Of a stretch of 27,591 nucleotides of DNA, positions 7,387-19,200 are shown in pieces. The stretch is taken from positions 1 through 27,591 of the forward strand of contig CAMLNT010000010.1 of NCBI GenBank assembly GCA_946481425.1, given 5' to 3'. How positions within the stretch are numbered: position 1 is the stretch's first letter; every line of letters begins with the position of its first letter. The translations under genes were made by a program, and so were the position numbers. The DNA comes from an uncultured Brevundimonas sp. GTDB lineage: Bacteria; Pseudomonadota; Alphaproteobacteria; Caulobacterales; Caulobacteraceae. The notes below the pieces were generated by a model, which had not been told where the DNA came from, searched no databases, and saw nothing but the letters and a program-made list of their open reading frames with translations.

Positions 7387-7853
7387 TATGTTTGCTGGGC
7401 GACTCCAGACGACGTCCCCGACAGGCTTGAAGCGCAAAAGGGCCCCGCGAATGGCGAGGCCCCGTTCAGCTGGGCGCCTGCGGACGATCGCTGATCTTTG
7501 CCAACAGAGGCTATCGAGACGGCTGGCATTCTCGCCAAGGAAGCCGATCCCGACCGAACGGGTCGAACGGCTGGCCTTGGCGTCGCGCCGGGACCCCGGG
7601 TCTAGGAGGTCGGGATTTGTCCCCGCTCCGCGAGGCCTGGACGCCTTGATTTGTTCGGCGTTGGGAAAAATCTCGCCCCGACTTTTCCCCGCCGTCCCCG
7701 GGCGTATCCATACTCACGCCACGACCGGTCTTTGACAGTGTGAGACGAACTCTCCCCGCAGGGCTCCATGCGGACGACCCGGTCGACCCGGTCGACTTGG
7801 ACGGTGTTTTTCGGAGACCGGACCGCGCCTGTGGACCCGGCCGGAACGGCGAA
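7387..7853. other. Gene-free region with possible small RNA on the minus strand
   Basis: About 470 bases between the stress promoter and the terminator of the peptidase gene. No ORF here has a ribosome site or coding character, and I found no tRNA, tmRNA, SRP RNA or RNase P RNA signature. It contains an intrinsic terminator at 7436-7462 facing left, although the nearest gene upstream of it on that strand (S9 peptidase) already has its own terminator. A stand-alone TTGACA occurs at 7732-7737 on the plus strand without a -10 box. A 9-base unit (CGACCCGGT) is repeated in tandem near 7776-7794. Confidence 0.3.
7436..7462 (-). terminator. Intrinsic terminator with no assigned gene
   Basis: Minus-strand hairpin GGGCCTCGC (7462-7454), loop CATTC, GCGGGGCCC (7448-7440): 9 bp with one U-G pair, followed directly by TTTT (7439-7436). 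On the plus strand the stem has a mismatch and no T run, so the minus orientation is the functional one. Confidence 0.7.
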
Positions 7854-7879
7854 GGGCGGAGCGATCCCTCGCCCCGCCC
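7854..7879 (-). terminator. Terminator after S9 peptidase gene
   Basis: Minus-strand hairpin with 11-base arms (GGGCGGGGCGA / TCGCTCCGCCC, one G-U pair) and a 4-base loop, beginning 27 bases past the peptidase stop. The following T tract is weak (TTCG), so termination may be partial. Confidence 0.6.
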
Positions 7880-7905
7880 CTGCATTGTCGAGCCGGTGAT
7901 GCGGC

Positions 7906-9969
<2,064 letters not shown>

Positions 9970-10072
9970 GGGGGGCTCCCGCGACTGAAATCGGCGCGAT
10001 TGCTAGCACTGCATTTCGTCGGGCGCATCCCCGCTTGCTCGCAAGGCCGGTGCAGACGATCATCCGCCCCGC
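9970..10072. other. Divergent intergenic region, S9 peptidase / acyltransferase operon
   Basis: 103 bases that should carry promoters for both directions. On the minus strand a GTGCTAGCA element near 10003-10011 resembles an alphaproteobacterial -10, but no -35 at proper spacing is evident. No operator-like inverted repeat stands out. Confidence 0.35.
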
Positions 10073-10918
10073 ATGACAGTACCCGACCGCGCGCCCCATA
10101 TCATCGACGTGCTGATCGCCGAACGGGCGCCGAAGCTGACGACCTCTTTCGCCTGGCCCGTGCTGAAGCCCTTTTTCTACGCGATGCTCGACTACGCCAA
10201 GGCCCGCCGCATGGCCGAGGCGATCCAGCCCATGTCGGGCGCCGAGGCGCTCGACTACGTCTCGCGTCTGCTGGACCTCCAGACCGCCGCCCTGTTCCTG
10301 GATCGAATTCCGAAGACGGGCCGCTGCGTGGTCGTCTGCAACCATCCGACCGGCATCGCCGACGGCCTGGCCGTCTATGACGCCATCAAGCGGGTCCGCG
10401 GCGACGCCATCTTCTTCGCCAACGCCGACGCCATTCGCGTCTCGCAAAGCCTATCGGAAGTGCTGATCCCCGTGGAATGGGTCGAGGCCAAGCGGACCCG
10501 CGAGAAGACCCGCGAGACGCTTCAGGCAGCCCGCGACGCTTTCGAGGCCGAACGCTGCGTCGTCATGTTCCCGGCCGGCCGCCTGGCCCGCAAGGACAGG
10601 AACGGCCAGCTCACCGACCCGCCCTGGCAGCCGACGGCGGCTTCCATGGCCCGCAAGTACAACGCGCCTGTCGTACCCATCCACGTAGCGGGCCCCTATT
10701 CGACCCTGTTCCACACCTTCGACAAGGTCTCCGCCGAGCTGCGCGACATCACCCTCTTCCACGAACTCCTGAACAAGCGGGGCCGCAAATTCCAGCTCAA
10801 GGTCGGCCCGCTAATCGAGGCCCACCGCCTCGATATCGATGCCGGGCGCGCGACCTTCGCCCTAAAGGCCTATGTCGAGCGCATCCTCGCCAACCAGCCG
10901 GACGCGGTCTTCGCGTGA
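10073..10918 (+). CDS. Lysophospholipid acyltransferase-like protein
   Basis: 281 residues. The glycerolipid acyltransferase signature is seen as NHPTGIADG (90-98) with FPAGR (166-170) in the place of the usual FPEGT block, and a later VPIHVAGP strand. The catalytic motif here is His91-x5-Asp97, one residue longer than the classical HX4D. This variant occurs in the hemolysin/OlsA-like branch with NHPxGxxDG. The hydrophobic stretch around residues 26-40 (AWPVLKPFFYAML) may associate with the membrane. Likely acylates a lysophospholipid or related amine lipid; the substrate is not determinable. First gene of the operon: its TGA overlaps the GTG start of tsaE. Confidence 0.8.
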   Translation: MTVPDRAPHIIDVLIAERAPKLTTSFAWPVLKPFFYAMLDYAKARRMAEAIQPMSGAEALDYVSRLLDLQTAALFLDRIPKTGRCVVVCNHPTGIADGLAVYDAIKRVRGDAIFFANADAIRVSQSLSEVLIPVEWVEAKRTREKTRETLQAARDAFEAERCVVMFPAGRLARKDRNGQLTDPPWQPTAASMARKYNAPVVPIHVAGPYSTLFHTFDKVSAELRDITLFHELLNKRGRKFQLKVGPLIEAHRLDIDAGRATFALKAYVERILANQPDAVFA

Positions 10919-11391
10919 TCCTGACCGACGCCGTCGACGTTGAGCTCCCCGACATCGCGGCGACGGGCCGGCTGGGCGCGGCCCTGTCGATGGCCCTGCG
11001 GTCGGGCGAAGCCGTCCTGTTCTCCGGGCCCCTCGGGGCCGGCAAGTCGGTCCTCGCGCGCGCTCTGATCCGCTCTCTGACCACACCCGAGGAAGAGGTC
11101 CCGTCCCCGACCTTCACCCTGGTCCAGTTCTACGAGACCGAGCCGCCCATCGCCCACTTCGACCTGTACCGGCTGGAAGGCGAAGGCGAGGCCCTCGAAA
11201 TCGGCCTGGAGGAAGCGCTCGATCACGGCGCCGTCCTCGTCGAATGGCCCAGCCGCATCGGCCCACAGGAATGGGCCCGCCTCACGCCCGATCGCCTCTC
11301 CGTGGAGTTGTCCCACGCGGGCGAAGGCCGTATCGCCCGTCTGACGCCTGCGGGCGCCTGGAAAGGACGTCGTCTTGAGTTCAGACCGTGA
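10915..11391 (+). CDS. tsaE: tRNA t6A biosynthesis ATPase TsaE
   Basis: 158 residues from GTG 10915, which overlaps the previous stop (GTGA); later ATGs would cut off the N-terminal strand. TsaE hydrolyses ATP for the TsaB-TsaD-TsaE complex that makes N6-threonylcarbamoyladenosine at position 37 of ANN-decoding tRNAs. Visible motifs: P-loop GPLGAGKS (38-45), SPTFTLV (64-70), HFDLYRL (81-87) and EWPSR (110-114). Length is normal for the family. The 3' end overlaps amgK by 17 bases, so expression is probably coupled. Confidence 0.95.
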   Translation: MILTDAVDVELPDIAATGRLGAALSMALRSGEAVLFSGPLGAGKSVLARALIRSLTTPEEEVPSPTFTLVQFYETEPPIAHFDLYRLEGEGEALEIGLEEALDHGAVLVEWPSRIGPQEWARLTPDRLSVELSHAGEGRIARLTPAGAWKGRRLEFRP

Positions 11392-12475
11392 AGCCGAACG
11401 GCTCGATTTCCTGAAGTCCGCCGGGCTGGCCGAGGCCCGCCGCACGCCACTCGCCGGCGACGCCTCCACCCGGGCCTACGAGCGCCTGACCACCGCGGAT
11501 GGCCGCTCCCTGATCTTCATGGACCAGGCCCCCGCCGCCGAGAGCGCCGTGGCCCCGCCGGACGCCACGCCCGAGCAGCGCTCTGCCCTCGGCTACAACG
11601 CAGAAGCGCGCCTCGCCGGCGGCTCGGTCGCCGCCTTCGTCGCGCTGGCCGGCTGGCTCCGCGCCCAAGGCCTGTCGGCCCCGACCATCATCGCCCATGA
11701 CGCCGGTCGCGGCTTCGCCGTGCTGGAAGACCTAGGCAACGACCTTTTCGCCCTGCACGACAGCCACCTCGACACTCTCTATGGGGCCGCCGTCGACGCC
11801 CTTGTCGGCCTGCACGAGGCCGATCCACCCGCCGTTATCGAGGCCGCCGGAGAGCGCTGGCCACTCCACCGTTACGACGCCCTGGCCTATCGCGCGGGCC
11901 TCAATCCCTTCCTCGAATGGTGGTTCGATTTCGCCGGCCTGCCGCGCCCGTCCGAGGACGCCGCCGCCGAATGGCGCGCGCTCTGGGCCCCCATCATCGC
12001 GAAAGGCGAGACGGGCCGCTCCGTCTTCGTCCACCGCGACTACCACGCCGAAAACCTGCTCTGGCTGCCCGAGCGACAGGGGCTCGCCCGCGTCGGCATG
12101 CTCGACTTCCAGGACGCCGTCGCCGGCCATCCGGCCTGGGACCTGCTGCACCTGCTCCAGGACGCCCGCCGCGACGTCGCGCCCGAGCTCGAGACAGCCA
12201 TGCTGGACCGCTATCTCGCCGCCCGGCCCGAGGTCGATCGCGAGGCCTTCCTCGCAGACTACCGCGCGCTGGCCGCCCTTAACGCCGCCCGCATTCTCGG
12301 CCGTGTCTTCGCCCGGCAGGAAGTCATGTTCCGGCGCGACCGCTACACTGCCTTCATGCCCCGCACCTGGGCCCATCTGGAGCGCAACCTCCAGGGCCCG
12401 CGGATGGACGGCGTGCGCGCCTGGTTCGACCGCCATGTCCCGCCCGCCGCCCGCGTGGCGGAGAACCGCTCGTGA
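11375..12475 (+). CDS. amgK: Cell-wall recycling sugar kinase AmgK (MurNAc/GlcNAc anomeric kinase)
   Basis: 366 residues from a TTG start at 11375, chosen because AAGGA lies about 8 bases upstream and no ATG occurs near. The fold is an aminoglycoside-phosphotransferase-like kinase: N-lobe GDASTRAYERL (28-38), catalytic loop HRDYHAEN (220-227) and metal-binding DFQDA (244-248). In Pseudomonas putida AmgK phosphorylates N-acetylmuramic acid and GlcNAc at C1, the first step of a route that returns peptidoglycan sugars to UDP-MurNAc without GlmU/MurA. The adjacent murU gene, whose GTG start overlaps this stop, makes this assignment strong rather than a generic antibiotic kinase. Confidence 0.9.
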   Translation: MSSDREAERLDFLKSAGLAEARRTPLAGDASTRAYERLTTADGRSLIFMDQAPAAESAVAPPDATPEQRSALGYNAEARLAGGSVAAFVALAGWLRAQGLSAPTIIAHDAGRGFAVLEDLGNDLFALHDSHLDTLYGAAVDALVGLHEADPPAVIEAAGERWPLHRYDALAYRAGLNPFLEWWFDFAGLPRPSEDAAAEWRALWAPIIAKGETGRSVFVHRDYHAENLLWLPERQGLARVGMLDFQDAVAGHPAWDLLHLLQDARRDVAPELETAMLDRYLAARPEVDREAFLADYRALAALNAARILGRVFARQEVMFRRDRYTAFMPRTWAHLERNLQGPRMDGVRAWFDRHVPPAARVAENRS

Positions 12476-13212
12476 GCGTTCCGAAGACAGCGATGGTCCT
12501 CGCCGCCGGTCTCGGCACGCGCATGCGGCCCCTTACGAACGACCGGCCCAAGGCCCTGGTCGAGGTCGGCGGCCGGACTCTGATCGACCACATGCTGGAT
12601 CGTCTGTCCGAGGCTGGCGTCGAGCGTTTCGTCATCAACGTCCATGCTCACGCCGATCGCCTGATTGCACATCTGGCGGGGCGTCCCGGCGTAACGACCT
12701 CGGACGAACGAACTCACGACCTGCCGCTGGAGACCGGCGGCGGCATCAAGGCGGCCGCGTCCCTGCTGGGCGACGACCCGATCCTGGTCGCCAACATCGA
12801 CAGCGTCTGGATCGAGGACGCCGAGCCGCCGGCCCGCGCCATCGCAGACCTTTGCGCCGGCTTTGACCGCCAGGCCCTGTCCGCCCGCCTGCTGCTGGCC
12901 CGGATGGAGCGCACGACCGGATTTGACGGACCCGGCGACTTCTATTGCGAGGACGACGGCCGTCTGGTCGGCCGGCGGGCGGCCGGTCAGGAGACCGCGC
13001 CGTTCAACTACATGGGGGTCCACATCGTCGATCCGCGCCCGATCTACGCCTGGCCGGAGACGGCCTTCGGCCTTTTCCCGGGCGGGAAGGGCCTCTGGGG
13101 CGCGTGGCTGGACGAGGGCCGCCTGCATGGCGTCGTGATGGACGGCGACTGGATGCACGTCGGCGACCCCGAGGCGCGCGACACCGCCGAAGCGCGACTT
13201 AGGGGCGGATGA
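12472..13212 (+). CDS. murU: N-acetylmuramate-1-phosphate uridylyltransferase MurU
   Basis: 246 residues from GTG 12472 (overlaps the amgK TGA). Sugar-1-phosphate nucleotidyltransferase with N-terminal MVLAAGLGTRMRPLT (8-22), RPKALVEVGG and the metal-binding region around NIDSVW. It uses UTP to turn MurNAc-1-phosphate from AmgK into UDP-MurNAc, closing the recycling bypass. Such a bypass gives intrinsic fosfomycin tolerance in other bacteria because MurA is not needed for recycled sugar. Its TGA overlaps the addB ATG. It could be read as a generic glucose-1-phosphate-type transferase, but the short length and pairing with AmgK favour MurU. Confidence 0.9.
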   Translation: MSVPKTAMVLAAGLGTRMRPLTNDRPKALVEVGGRTLIDHMLDRLSEAGVERFVINVHAHADRLIAHLAGRPGVTTSDERTHDLPLETGGGIKAAASLLGDDPILVANIDSVWIEDAEPPARAIADLCAGFDRQALSARLLLARMERTTGFDGPGDFYCEDDGRLVGRRAAGQETAPFNYMGVHIVDPRPIYAWPETAFGLFPGGKGLWGAWLDEGRLHGVVMDGDWMHVGDPEARDTAEARLRGG

Positions 13213-16200
13213 CGGCGCGCTTCGATCCCTTCGCCGTCGACGGTCCTCGCTGGTACGCCATCGAGCCGCGGCGGCCGTTTCTCGAAGATCTCGCCGCGGG
13301 CATCCTCTCCTGGCTCGGCGAGCAGACGCCAGAGGCTCTTTCGGACGCCGTCATCCTCCTGCCGAACCGCCGGGCGGCCCGGGCCTTCACCGACGCCCTG
13401 CGCACCCAATCGGGCGATCGGCCGGTGCTGCTGCCCCAGGTTCGCCCCCTCGGCGATCTTGAGGAGGATGAACCACCCTTCTCCCCCGGCGCGCTCGGCC
13501 TCGACCTGCCGCCCGCGATAGACGCCCTGAGCCGCCGCTTCGAGCTGGCCCGGCTGGTCAGCGCGCACCACGACAACCTGCCGCCCCTGCGCGCCTTGGA
13601 GATGGCCGACGCGCTCGGCGGTTTCCTGAACTCCTGCCACCTCGAGGAGATCGAGGACCCGTCCCGCGTCGCCGGTCTCGTCGAAGGCGACCTCGCCGAT
13701 CACTGGCGCGACGCCGCGGCCTTCCTGGCGATCGCCGTCGAGGCGTGGCCTGCACGACTGGCGGAACTCGGCCTCGTCGATCCGGCCTGGCGCCGCGCGA
13801 AGCTCCTGCGCCTGCTGGCCGAGAGCTGGACGCGCGAGCCGCCGACCGGCCCCGTCATTGCCGCCGGTTCGACCGGCACGGCTCCCGCCGCTGCCGACGT
13901 CCTCGCAGCCGTCGCGAAGGCGCCTCAGGGCTGCGTTGTCATCCCAGGCCTAGACCGTGAGCTCGACGCGCGCGTCTGGGCGACGCTCAAGGACGCCGAA
14001 CAGCACCCCCAGAACGGCCTCTGGCGCCTTCTGGACCGGAGCCAGGTCGCCCGCGACGCAGTGCGTCCCTGGCCCGCTCCGGCAGAGGCTCCGGATCACC
14101 GCGCGCTCAGCCAGGCCCGCCAGCGGCTGATCAACGAGGCGCTGCGTCCCGCAGACGCCACCAGCGACTGGCGCGAGGTGATCGCAGACCTGCGCAAGGC
14201 GTCACCCCAGGCCGATCCCATCGCCGAAGGCCTCAACGGCATCTCATTCGTCACCGCCAGAGCTGAAGAAGAGGCCGCAGCGACCCTCGCCGTCCTGATG
14301 CGGGAGACGCTGGAGTCACCCGGCCGCACCTGCGCCCTCGTCACACCCGATCTGGATCTCGGGCGCCGCGTCGCCGCCCGGCTGGAGCGCTGGGGCGTCT
14401 CGGCGGACGTCTCGGCCGGCCAGCCCCTGGACCGGATGGCGGTCGGCCGCCTGATTGATCTCGCCTCCCGATTCATCGCCGAGCCGCTCAATCCGCACAG
14501 TCTTCTGGGCCTGCTCAAGCACCCCTTGGTCCGGCTTGAGATTCCCGACGCCGATGCTCGCCAAGCCCTGACCACGCTGGAGCGCGAGGGCCTGCGGGGG
14601 CCCCGTAGCCGTGACTGGAGCCGCCTGCGACGCGTGCTGCTCAAGGCCGCAGAGCCCCGCGACAATGGCCAGATCCCCTCGGCCGAAAAGCGCGAGGGCC
14701 TCGCAGCGGCCCAAGCCCTCGTCGATCATCTGGAGCGCCTGTCGAATGCCGCCCGCGCCCCTTTCGCGGCCGAAGCCGCCAGGCCGGACGTCGCTGCTCG
14801 CGCCCTGACGGAACTGATCGAGGCTCTCGCCGGCGTAGAGGTGTGGGCCGGCCCGGATGGTGAGGCCGCCGCTCGCCTTCTGACGGAATTGATTTCCGCG
14901 GGGGCGGCTATGGGCACCCTGTCGCGCGCCGAGTTCGCCGAACTGCTCGCGGCCCTGTTGAAGGACACGACCGTCCGCACCGGCGGCGCCAGCCAGCCGC
15001 GCCTGCGCATCCTCGGCGCCATCGAGGCACGGCTCGTGCGCGCCGACCGCATGATCCTGGCCGGGCTGGAGGACGGCGTCTGGCCCGCCGGCGCCCCGAC
15101 CGATCCCTTCCTGTCGCGTCCGATGCGCAAGGCGCTCGGCCTGCCGCCGCCCGAACGGCGCCTCGGCCAGACCGCCCAGGACTTCGTCCAGGCCGCCTGC
15201 GCCGACGAAGTCATCCTGGTGCATTGTGAACGCCGCGGCGGCCAGCCGGCCGTGAAGTCGCGATGGCTATGGCGGCTGGAGATGCTTACCCGCGGCGCCG
15301 GCATCGCGCAGGAGCGCAAGCCGTCGGGAGCGCTTGTCTGGGCTCGCGCCCTCGACGCCTCACCCAGCGACCGCCCCGACTATGCAAAGCGCCCCGAGCC
15401 GCGCCCGCCGGTTGCCCGCCGCCCCCGCAGGCTGCCGGTCACCGCCGTGGAGCGCTGGGTGCGCGACCCCTACGCGGTCTACGCCCGCTATGTGCTGCGG
15501 TTGAAGCCGCTCGACCGACCCGGCCAGTCCGCCGAGGCGCTCGCCCGCGGCAACGCGGTGCACAAGGCCGTGGAGCGGATGACCCTGTCCTGGCCGGACG
15601 TCCTGCCGGACAACTGCGCCGACCAACTTGAAGGCCTGCTGATCGAGGAGCTCGGTGGCCACGGCTTCGAGGACGCGGCCATGGCCCGCGAAACGCCGCT
15701 CGCGCGCAACTGTGCCGCCTGGCTGGCTGGATTCGAGACGCGCCGGCGCGCGCGGGGGATCGAGATCCTCGTCGAGCAGCAGGTCGAGACCACCTTCCCG
15801 GCCATCGCAGGTCCCTTCACCCTCACCGCCAAGGCCGACCGGATCGAACTGTCGGCAACAGGCGCCGCGGTTCTGGACTTCAAGACCGGCGGCGTTCCCA
15901 CAGGCAAGCAGATCAGGGCCGGCTACGCCCCCCAGCTGACCCTCACCGGCGCCATCCTGGCCCGCGAGGGTGTCGGCGCGTCAGGCGCCGTAGAACCCGA
16001 GGAATTGACCTACGTCCGCGTCGTCGGCCGCAAGGTCGCGGGACAGGCCATCGAATGCGCTTCGGGGGACGAGGCCAAGGCCTTGTCCGAGGCCGCTTTT
16101 GAAGGCCTTCAGAAGCGCGTCGCGCGCTTCGATAATCCTGACACGCCCTATCCCAGCTGGGTCGCACCCCAATTCATGGGCAATTTCGGCGGCAACTACG

Positions 16201-16259
16201 ACCACCTCGCGCGCGTCTGGGAGTGGCACGTGGCCGGTAGCGAGGAGGCGCCGGAATGA
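13209..16259 (+). CDS. addB: Double-strand break repair protein AddB
   Basis: 1016 residues, the alphaproteobacterial AddB form. AddB pairs with AddA to resect double-strand ends for RecA loading. The N-terminus has an inactivated helicase-like fold (LLPNRRAARAFTDAL near residue 50 replaces a true P-loop). The C-terminal PD-(D/E)xK nuclease is recognisable from GNAVHKAVE (about 780), LTAKADRIEL and VLDFKTGG (about 887-894) with its catalytic Asp and Lys. The Cys residues that bind the iron-sulfur cluster in Bacillus AddB are not evident around the nuclease. Start ATG overlaps the murU stop and its TGA overlaps the addA ATG, so AddA and AddB are translationally coupled. Confidence 0.95.
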   Translation: MTARFDPFAVDGPRWYAIEPRRPFLEDLAAGILSWLGEQTPEALSDAVILLPNRRAARAFTDALRTQSGDRPVLLPQVRPLGDLEEDEPPFSPGALGLDLPPAIDALSRRFELARLVSAHHDNLPPLRALEMADALGGFLNSCHLEEIEDPSRVAGLVEGDLADHWRDAAAFLAIAVEAWPARLAELGLVDPAWRRAKLLRLLAESWTREPPTGPVIAAGSTGTAPAAADVLAAVAKAPQGCVVIPGLDRELDARVWATLKDAEQHPQNGLWRLLDRSQVARDAVRPWPAPAEAPDHRALSQARQRLINEALRPADATSDWREVIADLRKASPQADPIAEGLNGISFVTARAEEEAAATLAVLMRETLESPGRTCALVTPDLDLGRRVAARLERWGVSADVSAGQPLDRMAVGRLIDLASRFIAEPLNPHSLLGLLKHPLVRLEIPDADARQALTTLEREGLRGPRSRDWSRLRRVLLKAAEPRDNGQIPSAEKREGLAAAQALVDHLERLSNAARAPFAAEAARPDVAARALTELIEALAGVEVWAGPDGEAAARLLTELISAGAAMGTLSRAEFAELLAALLKDTTVRTGGASQPRLRILGAIEARLVRADRMILAGLEDGVWPAGAPTDPFLSRPMRKALGLPPPERRLGQTAQDFVQAACADEVILVHCERRGGQPAVKSRWLWRLEMLTRGAGIAQERKPSGALVWARALDASPSDRPDYAKRPEPRPPVARRPRRLPVTAVERWVRDPYAVYARYVLRLKPLDRPGQSAEALARGNAVHKAVERMTLSWPDVLPDNCADQLEGLLIEELGGHGFEDAAMARETPLARNCAAWLAGFETRRRARGIEILVEQQVETTFPAIAGPFTLTAKADRIELSATGAAVLDFKTGGVPTGKQIRAGYAPQLTLTGAILAREGVGASGAVEPEELTYVRVVGRKVAGQAIECASGDEAKALSEAAFEGLQKRVARFDNPDTPYPSWVAPQFMGNFGGNYDHLARVWEWHVAGSEEAPE

Positions 16260-19200
16260 GCGGCGCGTCGATCCTGCCCGATCCGCATCAGATCCAGGCA
16301 GCCGATCCGTCCCGTTCGGTCTTCGTCACGGCCAACGCGGGCTCCGGCAAGACCTCGACCTTGGTGGACCGCGTCGCCCGCCTGCTGCTCGAAGACGTGG
16401 AGCCCGGTGAAATCCTGTGCGTGACCTACACCAAGGCCGCCGCCGCGGAGATGCAGTCACGCCTGTTCGAGCGCCTGGGCGAATGGTCGGTCATGGACGA
16501 TGCCGGGCTTGAGCGCTCGCTCGCGGATCTCCGTGGCCAGGAAATCCGCCAGCTCGGTCATGACGCCCTGTCGCGCGCCCGCAGCCTTTTCGCCAAGGCG
16601 CTTGAGACGCCCGGCGGCCTGAAAATCCAGACCCTGCACGCGTTCTGCGAGAAGCTCCTGCGGCGCTTTCCGGTCGAGGCCGGCGTCTCGCCTCGCTTCA
16701 AGGTGCTTGAGGACCAGGCCGCCATCGTCCTGTCCCACGCCGCGCGCGAGGATCTCGCCCGCGCGGCCCTTGCCGATCCCGATGGATTGGTCGGCCAGGC
16801 TTACAGCCACTTCGCCGTCGAACTGGACTGGGAGAGCTTCAACAAGCTGCTCGCCATGCTGGAAAGCGAGCGGGCGGCGCTGGCCGATTACGTGGCCCGC
16901 ATCGAGCAAGGCGCCTCTCCCGATCCCTACGCCCTGGTCGGCGCCGATCCCGAAACCACGGTGGCTCAGCTCGAGGCGACCTTCGTCCGCTCCGTCGACC
17001 GCCAGACCTGGCTTTCGACGGCGGAGGCCATGGCGACGGGCAGCAAGACGGATCAGGACTGCGCCGACCGGATGTGGAGTGCGGATTGGACCTTCCACGC
17101 CATCCTGTCGGTTTTCCTCACGACAAGCGGCGAGCCGCGCAAATCCATGGCGACCAAGTCGGCCCCGGCGAGCGCCAAGGCCTGGCTGGAAGAATTGCAG
17201 TTGAAGGCCCTCGCCGCGCAGCAGGTCCTGCGGGCTCATCGCATCGCCGAAAGCACCCGGCACGTTCTGACCCTCGCCCGTGCGCATGCCGCCTTTTACG
17301 AACAGGCCAAGGACCGGAGCGGCGCGCTCGACTTCTCCGACCTCGTCGCCCGCACGGTCGAACTCCTGACCGTCCGCTCCAGCGCTGCCTGGGTGCTGTT
17401 CAAGCTCGACGGCGGCCTTGAGCACATCCTCGTCGACGAGGCCCAGGACACAGCACCCGCGCAGTGGGACATTCTCAAAGCGCTGACCGAGAGCTTCTTC
17501 TCGGGCGAGGGCGCCCGCGAAGATCGCGGCGCCCGCATGGATCGCACCATCTTCGCCGTCGGCGACGAGAAGCAGTCGATCTACTCCTTCCAGGGCGCCC
17601 GACCGGAGCGCCTGGCCATCGAGGCCCAGACCTATGACGAACGCGTGCGCGGCGCGGGCGGCGAGTTTGAGGGCGTGCCGCTCGAGGTCTCCTTCCGTTC
17701 GACGGAGACGGTGCTGGCCTTCGTCGACACCGCTTTCGATACGCCGGAACGGTCGCGGGCCCTGACCGGCCGCGCGCTCCAGACCCGTGGGCGACACAAG
17801 GCCAACCGCAAGGGCGATCCCGGCTCGGTCGAACTATGGCCGCTGTACCGGGACGAAAAGATCGACCCGCCCGAAGCCTGGGAGCCGGTCGATGCCGAGC
17901 CGGTCGAGAGCGCCCGCAAGCGCATGGCCCGCGACATCGCCCGCGAAATCCGGCGTCAGGTCATGGCCGGCGCCGCCGTGCAGGACAAGCGGACACGCCA
18001 GCCCCGACCGGCCGGCTACGGCGACTTCCTCATCCTCGTGCGCCGCCGGGATGCCACTTTCGAGGAGATCATCCGCGCACTGAAGGCCGAGGGCGTACCG
18101 GTCGCCGGGGCAGACCGGCTGAAGCTGTCGAGCCATATCGTGCTGGACGACCTGCTCTCGGTCGCGCGCTTCGCCCTCTTTCCTGACGACGACCTGAGCC
18201 TCGCCGAAGTCCTGCGGGGGCCCCTCTGCGACGTTGACGAAGAGGGTCTCTACGAACTCGCCGGCGCCAACCCCGACCGTCGCAAGCTGTGGCGCGAGCT
18301 GCGCGACCGTCACGCCGAGCGGCCGGACTGGACCCACGCACATGACCTCCTGCGCTTCGCCGTCCAACAACGCGCGCGCGATCCGTTCGGATTCTTCTCG
18401 GCCCTGCTGAACCGGGTGGATGGGACCGGCCGATCCGGCCGTGCCCGCATCCTGGCGCGGCTGGGCCGCGAGGCCGAGGAGGCGATCGACGAAACCCTGA
18501 ACCAGGTCCTGGCCGCTGAGGACCGGGGCGCGCACGATCTGGAACGCTGCCTGGCCGAACTCGAACAGGCGGATGTCGAGGTCAAGCGCGAGCTGGAAGG
18601 CCCCCGTGGCGAAGTCCGGGTGATGACGGTCCACGGCGCCAAGGGCCTGGAAGCGCCCGTCGTCATCCTTCCCGACACCACCTCTCGGGCCAAGGCCCAG
18701 GGGCCGACCCTGCTTACGGTCGAAGCCGCCGGCGGCGAAGCCTGGCTGATGGCGCCAGGAGCGGCCGGCGAGGACTGCCCCGCCTCCGCCGACGCCCGCG
18801 CCGCGCGTCAGGCTCGCGTCGACGACGAGACCCTGAGGCTGCTCTATGTCGCCCTGACCCGCGCCCGCGACCGGATCATCATCACCGGGCGCGCCAACGG
18901 CCAGTCCAAGACCGGCTTTGCCGAAGGCAGTTGGTGGGACGTCCTGTCCGGGACCATGACCGTGCTCGGCGCCCGCCACATCGACGAGGACCGGCTGCGC
19001 TTCGGCGACGACCCGACGTTTGTGGCCCACGTCGCCGGCCCGACCGCGACACCCTCCGTCGCACGGCCGGACTGGCTGGATCGACCAGCCACGCCCGACC
19101 TCGGCGCCCGGATCGCCTCGCCCTCACAGATGGACGGTCAGGCCAAGGCCGCCGCTCTGTCACCGCTTGCTGCTGCGCAGGTTGGAAGCAGCCTCGGCCG

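Noticed and set aside
7732..7760. TTGACA on the plus strand in the large gap as a promoter.
   Set aside because: The bases 17 positions on are GC-rich (CCCGCA) with nothing resembling a -10, and no plus-strand gene follows.
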